Assembly (NCBI GenBank): GCA_946800325.1
Contig: OX326957.1
Location: 49,967,307-50,031,306, forward strand
DNA length: 64,000 nt
Direction: 5' to 3'
Origin: Luzula sylvatica
Taxonomy: Eukaryota > Streptophyta > Magnoliopsida > Poales > Juncaceae
Position 1 is the stretch's first letter. The number at the start of each line of letters is the position of its first letter. The notes under the pieces were generated by a model. It searched no databases. It was not told the DNA's origin and saw only the letters and a list, made by a program, of their open reading frames with translations. Below are positions 1-10,291 of the stretch, in pieces. The position numbers were made by a program, and so were the translations under genes.

Positions 1-156
1 TTCATGTGGCAGAGATGGAAGAGTATGAACGACTGGATCTTACCCATACACATTATGATTCAGTATGCAATGTCAGATATCTAGCTGGCATGGTTCCAAT
101 GGAGAGCCTTAACCCCAAATCCATCAAACCTCTCTGGTGTATGTCCAAATCAAAGA

Positions 157-391
157 CCTCTTCTGCTGGACCGATTTCTCAATTGACCAATCCAATCGAG
201 CGTCCTCTTCTGCTGGACCGATTTCTCGATTGACCAATCCAAGAGAGCGGCCTCTTCTGCTGGACCGATTTCTCAATTGACCAATCCAATCGAGCGGCCT
301 CTTCTGCTGGACCGATTTCTCAATTGACTAATCCAATCGAGCGGCCTCTTCTGCTGGACCGATTTCTCAATTGACCAATCCAATAGAGCGG
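157..391 (+). repeat. 47-bp minisatellite, five copies
   Basis: Five head-to-tail copies of a 47-bp unit start at 157, 204, 251, 298 and 345. Each begins CCTCTTCTGCTGGACCGATT and ends near TCGAGCGG. Only one to four bases differ between neighbours, so the array is young or homogenised. Because 47 is not a multiple of three, the array cannot encode a stable peptide repeat, and it closes the short reading frames on both strands. It lies just upstream of an RNase H-like relic. Confidence 0.95.
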
Positions 392-502
392 CATTCTCCT
401 TCATCATAAAAGACAACAATGGAAAAGCTCTGTAATGGCCGATGCTAATCCAACGCCACATACAACAGATGTCACCATTTATGGAGAATTGCCTGCAATC
501 CA

Positions 503-742
503 TTGCCACCAACCAGAGTCACCATTCGACATTACTCCTCTCAGATAATTCAGAAGTTCTGTCGGCAGCCACAAGAAGCTCTGTCGGCACCCAGAAACTG
601 TATACTGTGGAAAAGACGCATCAAAGACCCAACCGTCAGTCACGTATCAAGACAATTCGATCTCGAAGCCGATCGCCTGGCTAATATGGCACGCATCCTT
701 CAAACCGAATACAATGATGATTTCTTGCCTAATTCCATGTAG
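503..742 (+). pseudogene. C-terminal fragment of an RNase H-like (RVT_3-type) protein
   Basis: An open frame of 79 codons ends in a stretch reading HVSRQFDLEADRLANMAR. This resembles the end of plant RNase H-like domains found in LINE-derived and host RVT_3 proteins, where an H-x-x-R-x-x-N-x-x-A-D-x-L-A-x-x-A pattern carries the last catalytic aspartate. The upstream catalytic acidic residues are not present in this frame, and the 47-bp minisatellite precedes it, so it is a relic and not a working gene. The family match was made by eye from this short motif only. An unrelated ORF with chance similarity remains possible. Confidence 0.4.
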
Positions 743-1502
743 TAGAAAAGCCTACATCCCTGCAGAACATTTCGGCAGTTTAGTCTGAAGGTATCATGCT
801 GTTTTTATGTTGGAATTTAGCTTCAATTTCTGTTCTTTGTTTGGCCTAGTTGTTTATTACTTTACTTCTTTTTTATCTATGGTCTGTAAGTTACTAAACT
901 TTTTTATTTAACGCAATGCCTAAGCTTCAAAATAAATAAATAAACAAATAATAAATAGATAATTTCAAGGACAGCACATTCTAATTAAAACATAAAAAAC
1001 AAATAATTATTTCCTTTGTTCGAGATATTACAATTTAATCATGCATTATCCTCATCTCTGGTTATGAATATGTATACTTTTGGAAACTACCAACAAAAGG
1101 AATATCCTAAAAAACAAAACAATAAGAGTTCTATACTATATTCCAATTTATATTCATTAAGTATAATTCATCAACATACTAAATTTTGCTTACCATAAAA
1201 CCAAAGTCTGGTCACAACATATCATTACCCAACAAGTATACATACATCCTTTTTAAAAAGAGTTCACATAATTCATTCTAAACACAGGAGAAGAATTTCT
1301 TGGTGTAAAATAATTGAAAGAAAAAAGTTCCAAGAACCAAAAAACCCTTGGCGCTCTATACCCAACAACTTACTAATAAAAAGAAGGCACCCCTAAATTC
1401 CAAAGCTCACCCAATTCTCTCAAGCCCCTTTTTTCTTTGCTTCCATTGCTTCCTGTTTGGATCAACCAATTAACCACGACTCAAAACACCTCATCATAGT
1501 CC
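743..1502. other. AT-rich intergenic stretch
   Basis: I see no coding pattern, RNA gene or element ends here. The short frames are AT-rich and without recognisable domains. The last 100 bases before the LEA2-type frame contain no ATG on the + strand, which matters for the next feature. Confidence 0.6.
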
Positions 1503-2096
1503 GTTGCACAGGACTCGACTTTTGCAGCTAAATCATTTAAAAGAAACAGACGTGTGATTTTCATCTCTTGTGGGGTCTGTGTTGGCCTAATTCTCTTGGT
1601 CGTCATAATCCTGGTAATTGTCGCATCCACTATTTACAAGGTTAGAGATCCAACAATGAACTTGAACACCGTCAAGATCTCGAGCATATTCGCCCCTTCG
1701 GGAGGCATTGCCAAGGAACTAACGGTATCTGCAAGTGCGTATGTCACAAACCCTAATGCGTTTGCACTTACATACAAATCGAGCACAAGTTGTGTTTATT
1801 ACCGAGGCAGGTTGATCGGCCAGACTGAAGGGCCTGGAGATGTAGCGCCAGCTAAACAAACCGTACTGATGATTACCTCGTTCAATATGAAATCCAGTGA
1901 TTTGTTAAGCGATAAGCAGTTTTTTAAAGAGTTCATTAAAGGCGAGGTTGTATTATCAACCTATGTTGGAGGTAAGGTTAAGGCTTTTGGATTCATAGAC
2001 AAGCATGTCGATCTCACGATGAATTGTACCATGACGATTAATTCGAAGACTCTTTCGCTGAAAAACCAGAGTTGTTGGACACGTCTCAAATTGTGA
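1503..2096 (+). pseudogene. LEA2 / NDR1-HIN1-like membrane protein gene lacking a usable start codon
   Basis: The frame reads from the codon after a TAG at 1497 to a stop at 2096. It begins with a basic cytosolic segment (KRNRR near 1539-1553), then one hydrophobic membrane span (about 1566-1640, ISCGVCVGLILLVV onward) and an extracellular LEA2-type beta domain with VRDP, an NPNAFALTY segment and a C-terminus ending in CWTRLKL, where family members also end. Length after the membrane span is normal for LEA2/NHL proteins, which are usually single-exon plasma-membrane or stress-related proteins. The oddity is the start: no ATG exists in this frame, and none occurs between about 1400 and 1554 in any forward frame; the first start-like codon is GTG at 1554. 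Either the start was lost or an upstream exon joins at the acceptor-like TTTTGCAG at 1519-1526. Confidence 0.7.
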
Positions 2097-2383
2097 AGAA
2101 TATTAAGATTGAGAAATACGATAGAGAGGTTGGTAGTGGTACGGTGAATTACCTGGTACATGCTAAGTGATTTGGGAGTATTAATTAAAAATTAAAGTGG
2201 GATAACGGGTATATAAATGATGTATAATAAGTATCAAAAATATAATTTTGACATTTTGTCGTTAGTTTTTCTAAAGTAGTCTGAATCGAAAATTCGTTGT
2301 TCGATATTTAATTCTTTTGAAGTCCAAAAATCGAAGTATCTTACATTCGAGTTTTCGAAAGAGAAATTATACACTGCCACCAG

Positions 2384-2921
2384 GATGCAACAAAAACTCA
2401 TCGACGACATCACAGACTGTGCGTATGGCCCATCGCAAAAAAATTCCCAGAAAAATGTGGCAAATCGCCACAAGATCAAACCCTTCTAAGCGCAATCAGA
2501 GAACTCGTATTTGATTGGAAATCAATCAGCCAGTTCGAGAAAGGATGGAGTCAATCAGTCGACATAATTCCCGAAAACAACCCAAAAAACATGGTTCAAT
2601 TACCTATGGACATTTTGTGTGTTTTTTAATATATTGAGCACTGGCTATTGCCGGCTCCCTCAAAAAAATTACCTATGGACAATCAGACAGAAGTGGGTAC
2701 CCATTTTCGCAAAAGATAACTTCTGGACAGGAATGAACACCACTCAACGAAGCGAAAGTATCAACGCATTCTTCGACGGATTCGTCAATTCCACGACAAG
2801 CCTCACTTGTTTCGTGCAAAATTACGAATCTGCCCTTCGTGCTAGGTGGCACACAGAATCACAAGCCCACATGAGAGGTTTTGCAATGGTATACATGATA
2901 TTAAGTGTTTTTTTAATTTAG
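2384..2921 (+). pseudogene. FAR1/FHY3-like (MULE-derived) transposase fragment
   Basis: Frame-shifted coding similarity to the middle of FAR1/FHY3 proteins. Around 2420-2560, pieces in different frames read like the segment before the second half of the MULE transposase domain (WH-type motif, KIP-K, a VFDW-type piece). From about 2690 one frame reads QKWVPIFAKDNFWTGMNTTQ and continues RSESINAFFDGFVNSTTSL, the diagnostic FAR1 block. The N-terminal FAR1 DNA-binding domain and the C-terminal SWIM finger are absent, and several shifts and a duplicated LPQKNYLWT-like piece at 2635-2690 interrupt the frame. It is therefore a dead relic, either of a host FAR1-RELATED gene or of a Jittery/MULE-type element. 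Confidence 0.75.
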
Positions 2922-3288
2922 ATTTTTAAGGATGTCCTGTTAATTTTAGCATTTTAGGAGTGTTATTTTAAAAAAAAAAAATCGCAATTGTATAGGTCTT
3001 TTTTCTCAGAATTTCATATCGTCTGCATTTTGGGATTACCTGCTTCGAAAATTTGAGGACCTATACCGAGGGCTTCAAATCTCAACCAAAGTGGATTTTG
3101 ATTCGATGTTCGATTATGATTCGAGAATATGAAGCGGAATAGGAACACGAACAACAATAGAACAGGAATAAGCAGCGGAATAAGGGGCTCGGTTTGGAGA
3201 ATAAACATCAAGACGTAGCCCTTGGTTACTATAATTTTTTTATTTATAATACAGACCTTATTACTGCTCACTAACATGTATATCATAC

Positions 3289-3468
3289 ATGCAAACTTCA
3301 GGAGAAGTTGAACTAAATGAATTTGGCCCGGCACAATTTGAAGATTATGGCGTCAGCGACGATGATAGATATGACGGTATATTAAAACCAGCATTTCTGG
3401 TTGAAGGTGTCTCAAATTTCGAATCGGGTGCACTTCTAGATGACTTAGAATATTTAAGACGTGTTAGC
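3289..3468 (+). other. Short unrecognised reading frame cut by an LTR element
   Basis: A frame of about 60 codons (acidic; contains DDLEYLRR) runs into the LTR element inserted at 3469. Joining across the element after removing one TSD keeps a frame open a little further past 5139. It follows the FAR1-like relic by about 370 bases and may be its diverged C-terminal part, but I recognise no domain. The 2922-3288 stretch before it is AT-rich with nothing I can support. Confidence 0.3.
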
Positions 3469-3981
3469 TGTTGGGATTTTCGGGGTTTAGATTTATTAAT
3501 TTCTTGATTGAAGAAAATATTGGGGATTTTAGATTGGAGATGGATATCAAATATGACTAAAATAATCACACAACAAAGATATCACGTTGGAGAGATTTGT
3601 TTTTTTTTATTGGAGAATGATATCTAACACCAAAGGTTTCATACACAAGAAGATGACTGGATACAAAGTATCAAATGATACACACTGAATAATATATGTA
3701 TACAATATTTCGAGATAAGGGTGAGATTATTTTCTCTACTCCTTTACTCTAATCTTTCACAGAATTTTTTCTCTCCTTTTCATGGAGATTTTCTCTCACT
3801 TAAAATCATATGATATGGATTGCATTTATAGATCACATGCACTCTCTCAATACAACTTTTGGTTTATTTAGATATTTCTATTTTATCTAATAGACACCTA
3901 TACCTCACATTCACACACATTTACATTGAATATTATCCTGTCATAATAATATTATTAATTAAAAAAACATTAGTTTTAATA
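3469..3981 (-). repeat. LTR (3' LTR on the minus strand)
   Basis: 513-bp copy beginning TGTTGGGATTTTCGGGG on the + strand and ending TTTTAATA. The minus-strand start is TATTAAAAC, so the canonical TG dinucleotide is replaced by TA in both LTRs. Confidence 0.93.
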
Positions 3982-3991
3982 CTCCCCCTTA
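3982..3991 (-). other. Polypurine tract of the LTR element
   Basis: On the minus strand this reads AAGGGGGAG and abuts the 3' LTR. A polypurine tract at this position primes plus-strand DNA synthesis in LTR retrotransposons. Confidence 0.85.
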
Positions 3992-4605
3992 ATGTTTTTT
4001 TCATTATTTTATTTTTGTTGTCGATACTCCCCCTTAATATTTTTTTCTGTTATTATTTTTTAGTTATTTTTTTTCGATACCTCTATGTATCTCTTTCGTC
4101 ATGTTTGTCGTATCTTCTTTCCCCTTCAAAACTCGTTTTTTTTTAATCGACTTTTTTTTTTCCGAATCATCCTTTTCCGGGTCATCTTTTTCAAATCGCC
4201 TTTTTCCGAATCATCCTCTTTCCGGATCGTTTTTTCGGATCGTTTTTTTTTCCGTCGAAATTGACTTCTTTCTTCGTCTTGCCCATACCATTGACAATTT
4301 CTTCTCCTTCTAATATTTTTCATAGACCATGCGAGATCAAATAACCCTCGTGATAATTCTCCAAAAAATTATATTTTTCTCCATCGAAATTGAATTGCAA
4401 AATTTGTGGGAACCCGAACACACCGTCTTGGGTTGTCGTGGCCTTCTCCTACTCCAAATTTCTACTAAACTCAATAAATCGATAATGAGTTGCGAAGTTT
4501 ATGGGAGCCCAAATACGTAACCTCCTTGGTTGTCTTGGTGACTCTTTCTCCGACTTCTACTAAACTAGATAACCGTTGCTCGATAACCGTCGCTCGATAA
4601 CCGTC

Positions 4606-4617
4606 GCTCTGATGCCA
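4606..4617 (-). other. Primer-binding site (initiator Met tRNA type)
   Basis: Minus-strand TGGCATCAGAGC differs in one base from TGGTATCAGAGC, the plant copia primer-binding site. It is separated by three bases from the 5' LTR at 4621. Directly behind it lie about three copies of a 14-bp repeat (CGATAACCGTCGCT on the + strand, 4567-4609). Confidence 0.88.
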
Positions 4618-4620
4618 ATT

Positions 4621-5133
4621 TGTTGGGATTTTTGGGGTTTAGATTTATTAATTTCTTGATTGAAGAAAATATTGGGGATTTTAGATTGGAGATGGATATC
4701 AAATATGACTAAAATAATCACACAACAAAGATATCACGCTGGAGAGATTTGTTTTTTTTTATTGGAGAATGATATCTAACAACAAAGGTTTCATACACAA
4801 GAAGATGACTAGATACAAAGTATCAAATGATACACACTGAATAATATATGAATACAATATTTCGAGATAAGGGTGAGATTATTTTCTCTACTCCTTTACT
4901 CTAATCTTTCACATAATTTTTTCTCTCGTTTTCATGGAGATTTTCTCTCGCTTAAAAACATATGAGATGGATTGCATTTATAGATCACATGCACCCTCTC
5001 AATACAACTTTTTGTTTATCTAGATATTTCTATTTTATCTAATAGACACCTATACCTCACATTCACACACAAATACATTGAATATTATCATGTCCTAATA
5101 ATATTATTCATTAAAAAAACATTAGTTTTAATA
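4621..5133 (-). repeat. LTR (5' LTR on the minus strand)
   Basis: 513-bp partner of 3469-3981, same length with about 18 substitutions and no indels. Confidence 0.93.
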
Positions 5134-5138
5134 TTAGC

Positions 5139-5732
5139 TTAGTAACTGTTTCATCTTATTTTTATTCTTTTTCAAATTTGGCCAGATATATTTATGGTAC
5201 CGGTGAGTCGTACCATTTACAATTAGATATTGAAGCCCAGGTTACAATTCAAAATATTTAATGTGCAGGTGAGAAGCAAATCAAATTCCCGAAAATACCA
5301 AAATTACCAAAATGCCCTACTAGTATTCAACCTTCTCTAGGGTGGAAAGATTACTTTCTTATGCAATTCTTTGATATTGGACACCTCCGGTAAACAAGCA
5401 GAACCCACTCCACGAATTGCGCCGAATTTTCTCAAAATTGAATCTCTGGTGTGCATCGATGCTCTGAAACTACATGGCGAATGTGGGGAATTCAGACAAT
5501 CTCAATATGCGGTTGGTAGCCTCGCGGCTTTTGCAGTTGCAGCCAAAGGTTTATGTTTTTACACTTCAGTCCTTACTTTTTTTTTATTATTTGACAATAA
5601 AACCCAAAAAATTCAGTACCGCTAAATTTATGTTTTCGTTTTGTTTTTTGTTTATGTAAAGTGCTTCATTTTAAATGTAGATGGATAAAAACGATGTCAT
5701 GTAATGCGGGAAGCCGAGAATGGACTCATGTG
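5139..5732. other. Intergenic stretch with a short unassigned ORF
   Basis: A frame at 5371-5625 reads plausibly up to about 5550 and then turns into low-complexity sequence. I see no domain, no clear splice structure and no element ends. Confidence 0.3.
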
Positions 5733-6629
5733 CAATGTTGTAAAAAACACCGAAAAACGGTCGAAAAACGGTGTTACGGTGGAAAATCGTACCGTTTTTT
5801 GCCGTAACGTTTCAAAAAACGGTCAAATGTTTTTTCACCGTATTTGACCGTTTTTTTGACCGAAAAAATTTTTTAACCCGTTTTACATACCGATTTTTTC
5901 TTCTAATTATTTTGGGCCCGGATTTTTCTAATTTTTTGGGCCAGTTATTTATCTCGGCATAAGATTTCTTCTTCGCCGAGTCTCCGTTTTAGTTATTCTT
6001 CATCTTCACGACAATTCTTAGGATGCTCCATTCTTCGGTTCTTCTTCACGATTGACAAAAGGATGACGACGGCTCGGTTTAATTTGCGACAATGACTGCT
6101 CTCTTCTTTTTCACAACAAAGGCTAATCTCTTCTCCATAAATTGTGATTGTGAGTGATAAGTTGATTCAAATGATGTTAATGATTTTACGTTTTAGTTTT
6201 TGTTTGGATTTGAATTTATATTTTGATGTTACATTTATGTTGGACATTCGTTTTGATGTTACGTTTATGACAACGGATGAGTAGAATGTGGAATTCGACA
6301 TTAACGAGGGATCAACTCCGACGGATTTGGTCCTAAATGATGTTAATGATTTTACGCTTTAATTTTTGTTTGGATTTGAATTTATATTTGATGTTATATT
6401 TATGTTGGACATTCGTTTTGATGTTACGTTTATGTTGGACATTGTTTATGTAATTTTTTTACTATTAAAAAATTGAATTATTATAATTTTTTTGGTTTAT
6501 CTATAAATTTTAATTAAATTATTACTGATTGCGGTGACCATTTTTTCACCGTTTTTTTTACCGTTTTACGGTATTCCCGTAAAACGGTCCCCGACCGTTC
6601 CGTACCGTTTTCCGTATTTTACAACATTG
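5733..6629. mobile_element. Non-autonomous hAT-type DNA transposon, 897 bp
   Basis: The ends are inverted repeats starting CAATGTTGTAAAA, flanked by an 8-bp target duplication ctcatgtg (5725-5732 and 6630-6637), the hAT hallmark. Subterminal regions are crowded with short ACGGT/ACCGT motifs in both orientations (5745-5880 and 6528-6620), likely transposase-binding sites. The interior contains a repeated block (the ATGATGTTAATGATTTTACG segment at about 6170 and 6340) and no transposase frame. Confidence 0.9.
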
Positions 6630-6756
6630 CTCATGTGTGACTGAAAATAAAATCATTTTCGAGTATGATGTGGTGACATTTTATTTTTGGTGTTTTAAAT
6701 AATGGGTTAAAATTTAATCAAAAAAAAAAAAAATTGGTTAAGTACTCGTGCATATC

Positions 6757-6910
6757 ATCATCTCATATCATCATGAACATGATCATCATGCACAACATCA
6801 TCATCATCATCGTCGTCGTCATCATAATCATATGCATCATCATTATAATCAATGTGCATCATAATCATAATCATAATCATAATCATAATCATGTGCATCA
6901 TCATACCACT
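6757..6910. repeat. CAT / CATAAT microsatellite
   Basis: Imperfect runs of CAT, CGT and CATAAT triplet-type repeats. The His/Asn-rich and Asp-rich frames seen on the two strands come from the repeat itself and not from a gene. Confidence 0.9.
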
Positions 6911-7560
6911 AACTGCATGAATATTATTTTTAGCAGTATCTATGTTTGGATATTTCATTGTAGAAAAACAATCAAGCAAGAAAACTGACGAAAACAGCAA
7001 CACTAGGTACACCCATGAAATATCCGTTCTTTGTAATTTTTAGTCAATTTCATTTGTAATAGAAGTTATTTGACTTTCTCTTCCTCAAAAGATTTTTTTC
7101 TTCACACTTGAGATTTCATAAATTAACTCTCATATACAATTGTATCTGTTGTCAAGCTAAACATTCATCATTGATAAAATAAATAAAAAAGAAGCAACAC
7201 AATCAACCAAAAATAGTTAGAAAGCAATCAAAATGAAAATGAGCTACAAATGAGCAACAATCAGGGTACACAAACAGAACAAATCGTCCCAAAAAACATC
7301 GAAATTAATTCTGAATTTTAATGCTTAAACAAAACGACAAATCAGCAAAAATCACAACTATAGCCTGTTCATAGAGTTGACAACCCTTAATATCGCATAA
7401 TTCCTTCACATGGCTTGAAAACCCTTTTTTGCCAAGTACGTCACATCTGTGCTCTCTGATTTTTGTGAAAGATTTTGTAATTAGTTTATGTTAACACTTT
7501 GATAAAATAGTTCGAACAATAATGCTAATCATAAAAAAAAAAAAATCTCTAATGTAAAAT
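6911..7560. other. AT-rich intergenic stretch
   Basis: I see no coding pattern or element ends between the microsatellite and the SINE. Confidence 0.5.
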
Positions 7561-7570
7561 CGACCAATCA

Positions 7571-7703
7571 GTCAATGGGCCCATAGTCTAGTTGGTTGAG
7601 TGTGAGACACAAAAAATCATATGTTGTGAGAGATTGTGGGTTCAATCCCCATTGACATCAATGGATGGAGGACATATGAGCATTCTCAATTTATTATCAA
7701 AAA
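7571..7703 (+). mobile_element. tRNA-derived SINE, 133 bp
   Basis: The 5' part looks like a tRNA gene head with an A box (TAGTCTAGTTGG, 7584-7595) and a B box (GGTTCAATCCC, 7639-7649), the internal RNA polymerase III promoter spacing of plant SINEs. A perfect 10-bp target duplication, cgaccaatca, flanks it at 7561-7570 and 7704-7713, and the 3' end is A-rich (ATCAAAAA). It does not fold as a normal tRNA: the anticodon region is stretched and mismatched. The perfect TSD suggests a fairly recent insertion. Confidence 0.88.
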
Positions 7704-7713
7704 CGACCAATCA

Positions 7714-8100
7714 ATAGTAAACCATGATTGGGGTGGGGGGAAGAGATAACAAAAATGTCGGTAAAAATAAAAAAACTCAAGAATATTGAAACAAACAGAA
7801 TGATGCCCATATCGCGTGATGGACCAAAATGATGTTATTTTTGTGTATGATTTTTTATTGCCTTTTCTCCTGACCTCTCAATATTGAAACACAAATACTA
7901 ATATTTAAGATAAAAATATGATAATTCATTGGACTGAAAGAGGAAAGTATCTATGTTTATTTGAACACTGCCACAAATTAAAGAAGTAAACCATGTTCCA
8001 TAAAAGACAATACGAAACTATTCAAACTTTGCTGTCTTTGATTCTGATATCTTTATTGATTCTTTGTTTAAGATTGAGCACTAAAAAAAAGGGTGACGTT
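7714..8100. other. AT-rich intergenic stretch
   Basis: Nothing recognisable between the SINE and the next MITE, apart from an A-rich target site at the end. Confidence 0.5.
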
Positions 8101-8521
8101 ATTGTAAGAGCTAACATTACTTAATTAAGAGCGATTTCAGAACTTTTTTTTATCAAATGACTATTATATTCTTATTCATGGTGATTAATATTTATTTCAC
8201 TTCTTTATTATTGTTATTATATTCGATAAATTATGCAAACAAAATATTTCATATACCAAAAGTATTATTGTCCTTAATTTTCTCATCATAAAAATCAGTC
8301 AAATTGTAACCCGTCATATATATACATATGAAAATTACAATATATTGGTTCTTCATGATATTAGGAAAAATATTTTTACATGATTTATGGAAGATAGAGA
8401 TAATAATAGATCAGTGCAATAAATATCAATTATCATAAATAGGGATATAATGGTTATTTGATAAAAAAAAATTGAAATTGTTCTTAATTAAGTCATGCTA
8501 GCTCTTGCAATAGTGTCACCC
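8101..8521. mobile_element. Mutator-type MITE, 421 bp
   Basis: Long terminal inverted repeats of roughly 100 bp begin GGGTGAC at 8101 and end GTCACCC at 8521; the arms share TTAATTAAG and TTTTTTTATCAAAT segments at matching distances. A 9-bp direct repeat, taaaaaaaa, borders both ends (8092-8100 and 8522-8530), as expected for Mutator-like elements, although an A-run is a weak TSD. There is no coding capacity. Confidence 0.82.
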
Positions 8522-8530
8522 TAAAAAAAA

Positions 8531-9550
8531 TGCAAAAGTAACTCAATTCTTTCGTATAAACATTGAACACCAAATAAATTGCGAAAGTACTCAATTCTGG
8601 TCTCTGGAAGCATCTCATTAGGTTGTTTTTGTTGATCTAAATAATTTGTAATATTTAATGCATGCTTTGTTCGATAATATTCTATCTTTTCTTTGTAGTT
8701 CATCCAGTTTGAAAAAATTGAACAAAACAAAAAGACTCGAGACATGAAAAAACAAAATGATTAAATACAAAAAAAATAACATACAAGTACTAAACAAATC
8801 TACAAAATCAAATGTATCGTTTTCTTTCGTACCAAAAAATAATGACGTAACTTTGTGGTCCACATAAGTTCTTCCCTGTTCTTATATATGATCACTTAAA
8901 GATCGAACCTTCAAGATGATCGCTTTGAGTAAAAATGTAAAGCATTCCTTCGAATTAAAAAAATCAGCTGCGTTTATTACTGGAAATTCAATGATACTAA
9001 CGTAAGTTTTGCTAAGTATAGTGAAGATGTATTAGTCAGTTGATTTTTAATGTGCACTAAACCACAAAGTCATAAGCCTAAAAGCTAACATTCTAATGTG
9101 AAGCCTAAACAATAAATCATCATCATCATCATCATGTCTAAGATATGCTCGAATGAAAACGTTCGTTCATTTCCACAAATTTGATTGCGTATTTTTTTTA
9201 ATAACTGAATTAGTTAAAACTTGGTTTGTTGTAATTCTTACATTTCTCTTATTAATAAAAGTTATGTAATATTTTTTGTTGTTTTGTTGTGAAATATTTA
9301 TATTTTGTGTATTATATTCTTACATGTTGCGTACAATGTATCCATATAATTCGTTGATAACATTCGTGCAACTAATATATACCTACAACACTTTAAAAAA
9401 ATCAAACACAGATAAAATTAATAAAAAAAGTCAACATATCACAAAATATATAATTAGTTACAAACTCGAGAACACCGCGCAAATTGCGCGAAAAAGGTAG
9501 TATTAACAATATCAATTTACAAGGTGATTTGGAAGTTCAAAAACAGAAAA
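8531..9550. other. AT-rich intergenic stretch with one GC-rich hairpin
   Basis: Low-complexity sequence with short ATC runs at 9117-9135. A hairpin CGCGCAAATTGCGCG at about 9477-9491 recalls Helitron 3' ends, but no CTRR terminus follows, so I do not call an element. Confidence 0.4.
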
Positions 9551-9840
9551 GGGAAATTCTTCAAAAATCTTCTAACCTTTTTGGAAATTATGAAAACCCC
9601 CTTATCTTTTTAGAATCCTAGTAGCGTCAGAGCCGGGTATGCCGGTCTGAACAAATACTAGAGATGCCACTATTCCTTCTTGAAAACCCTATATGTTCTT
9701 GACTTTCTTCATAAAATCCCGAAGATGTTTTCCCTCAAAACACCCCTACCTTTTTGTTATGATTTTGAAGATGACCATTATATCTATTTTCATAATTTTA
9801 TTTTATAAATATCCATAATTTAATAAATAATAAATGGATA
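9551..9840. repeat. Left arm of an inverted-repeat (foldback) element
   Basis: This arm starts GGGAAATTCTTCAAAAATC and matches, in inverse orientation, the segment ending GAATTTCCC at 17182. Shared blocks include AAATTATGAAAA, CTTTTTAGA and GACCATTATA. The AT-rich centre (about 9840-10073 and 16883-16940) is interrupted by copia element A, so the original element was about 820 bp. Confidence 0.75.
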
Positions 9841-10073
9841 TTAAAATACAAAAATAAATAATACACAAATATTAAAACATTATAATAAATAATACATATA
9901 TATGAAAATATTATTATTAAATACTACATAGATATTAAAAAATATTATAATAAATAATACATATATATTGAAATATTAATAATTATTGAAAATGATATTT
10001 AATATCAATATATTATTTATTATAATATTATAATATCTATGTATTATTTAGTATAATATTTAATATCTATGTA

Positions 10074-10291
10074 TGAAGGAAATACAGTTTCAGGATCAAC
10101 CGTAAAAGTGTACACGTGGATGAACGAATGTAAGCGTACATTCGTGGCCATAACTGTCTGTGGGAAAATCCGATTTGAATGGTTCAAATTGGGTTAGATA
10201 GATAATTGGATTATCTAGAACTTTCATGTTGTAATATATTTCATTTGAGCGAAGTATTAGTGTCGTTCTAATGAAATACCGAAAGGGTGCA
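10074..10291 (+). repeat. Truncated 5' LTR of copia A
   Basis: Begins TGAAGGAAATACAGTTTCAG like the complete LTR at 15847 and loses similarity after GAAAGGGTGCA. Confidence 0.9.

Larger units (their letters stand above)
3469..5133 (-). mobile_element. Non-autonomous LTR retrotransposon, 1,665 bp
   Basis: Two direct repeats of 513 bp (3469-3981 and 4621-5133) flank 639 bp of internal DNA. The element is bordered by a 5-bp target duplication, ttagc, at 3464-3468 and 5134-5138. Read on the minus strand, the internal region starts with TGGCATCAGAGC, one base off the usual plant initiator-Met tRNA primer site, and ends with the polypurine tract AAGGGGGAG directly against the 3' LTR. I counted 18 differences between the LTRs (about 3.5%). 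No gag or pol reading frame is present, so it must have been moved by proteins made elsewhere. It is larger than typical TRIMs because of its LTRs but much smaller than an autonomous copia element. Confidence 0.93.

Noticed and set aside
6734..7012. His/Asn-rich and Asp-rich frames on opposite strands
   Set aside because: CAT/CATAAT microsatellite.
7571..7660. Functional tRNA gene
   Set aside because: A and B boxes exist, but the cloverleaf arms do not pair and a target duplication shows it is a SINE.
9471..9510. Possible Helitron 3' end (CGCGCAAATTGCGCG hairpin)
   Set aside because: No CTRR terminus after the hairpin and no matching 5' TC end found.
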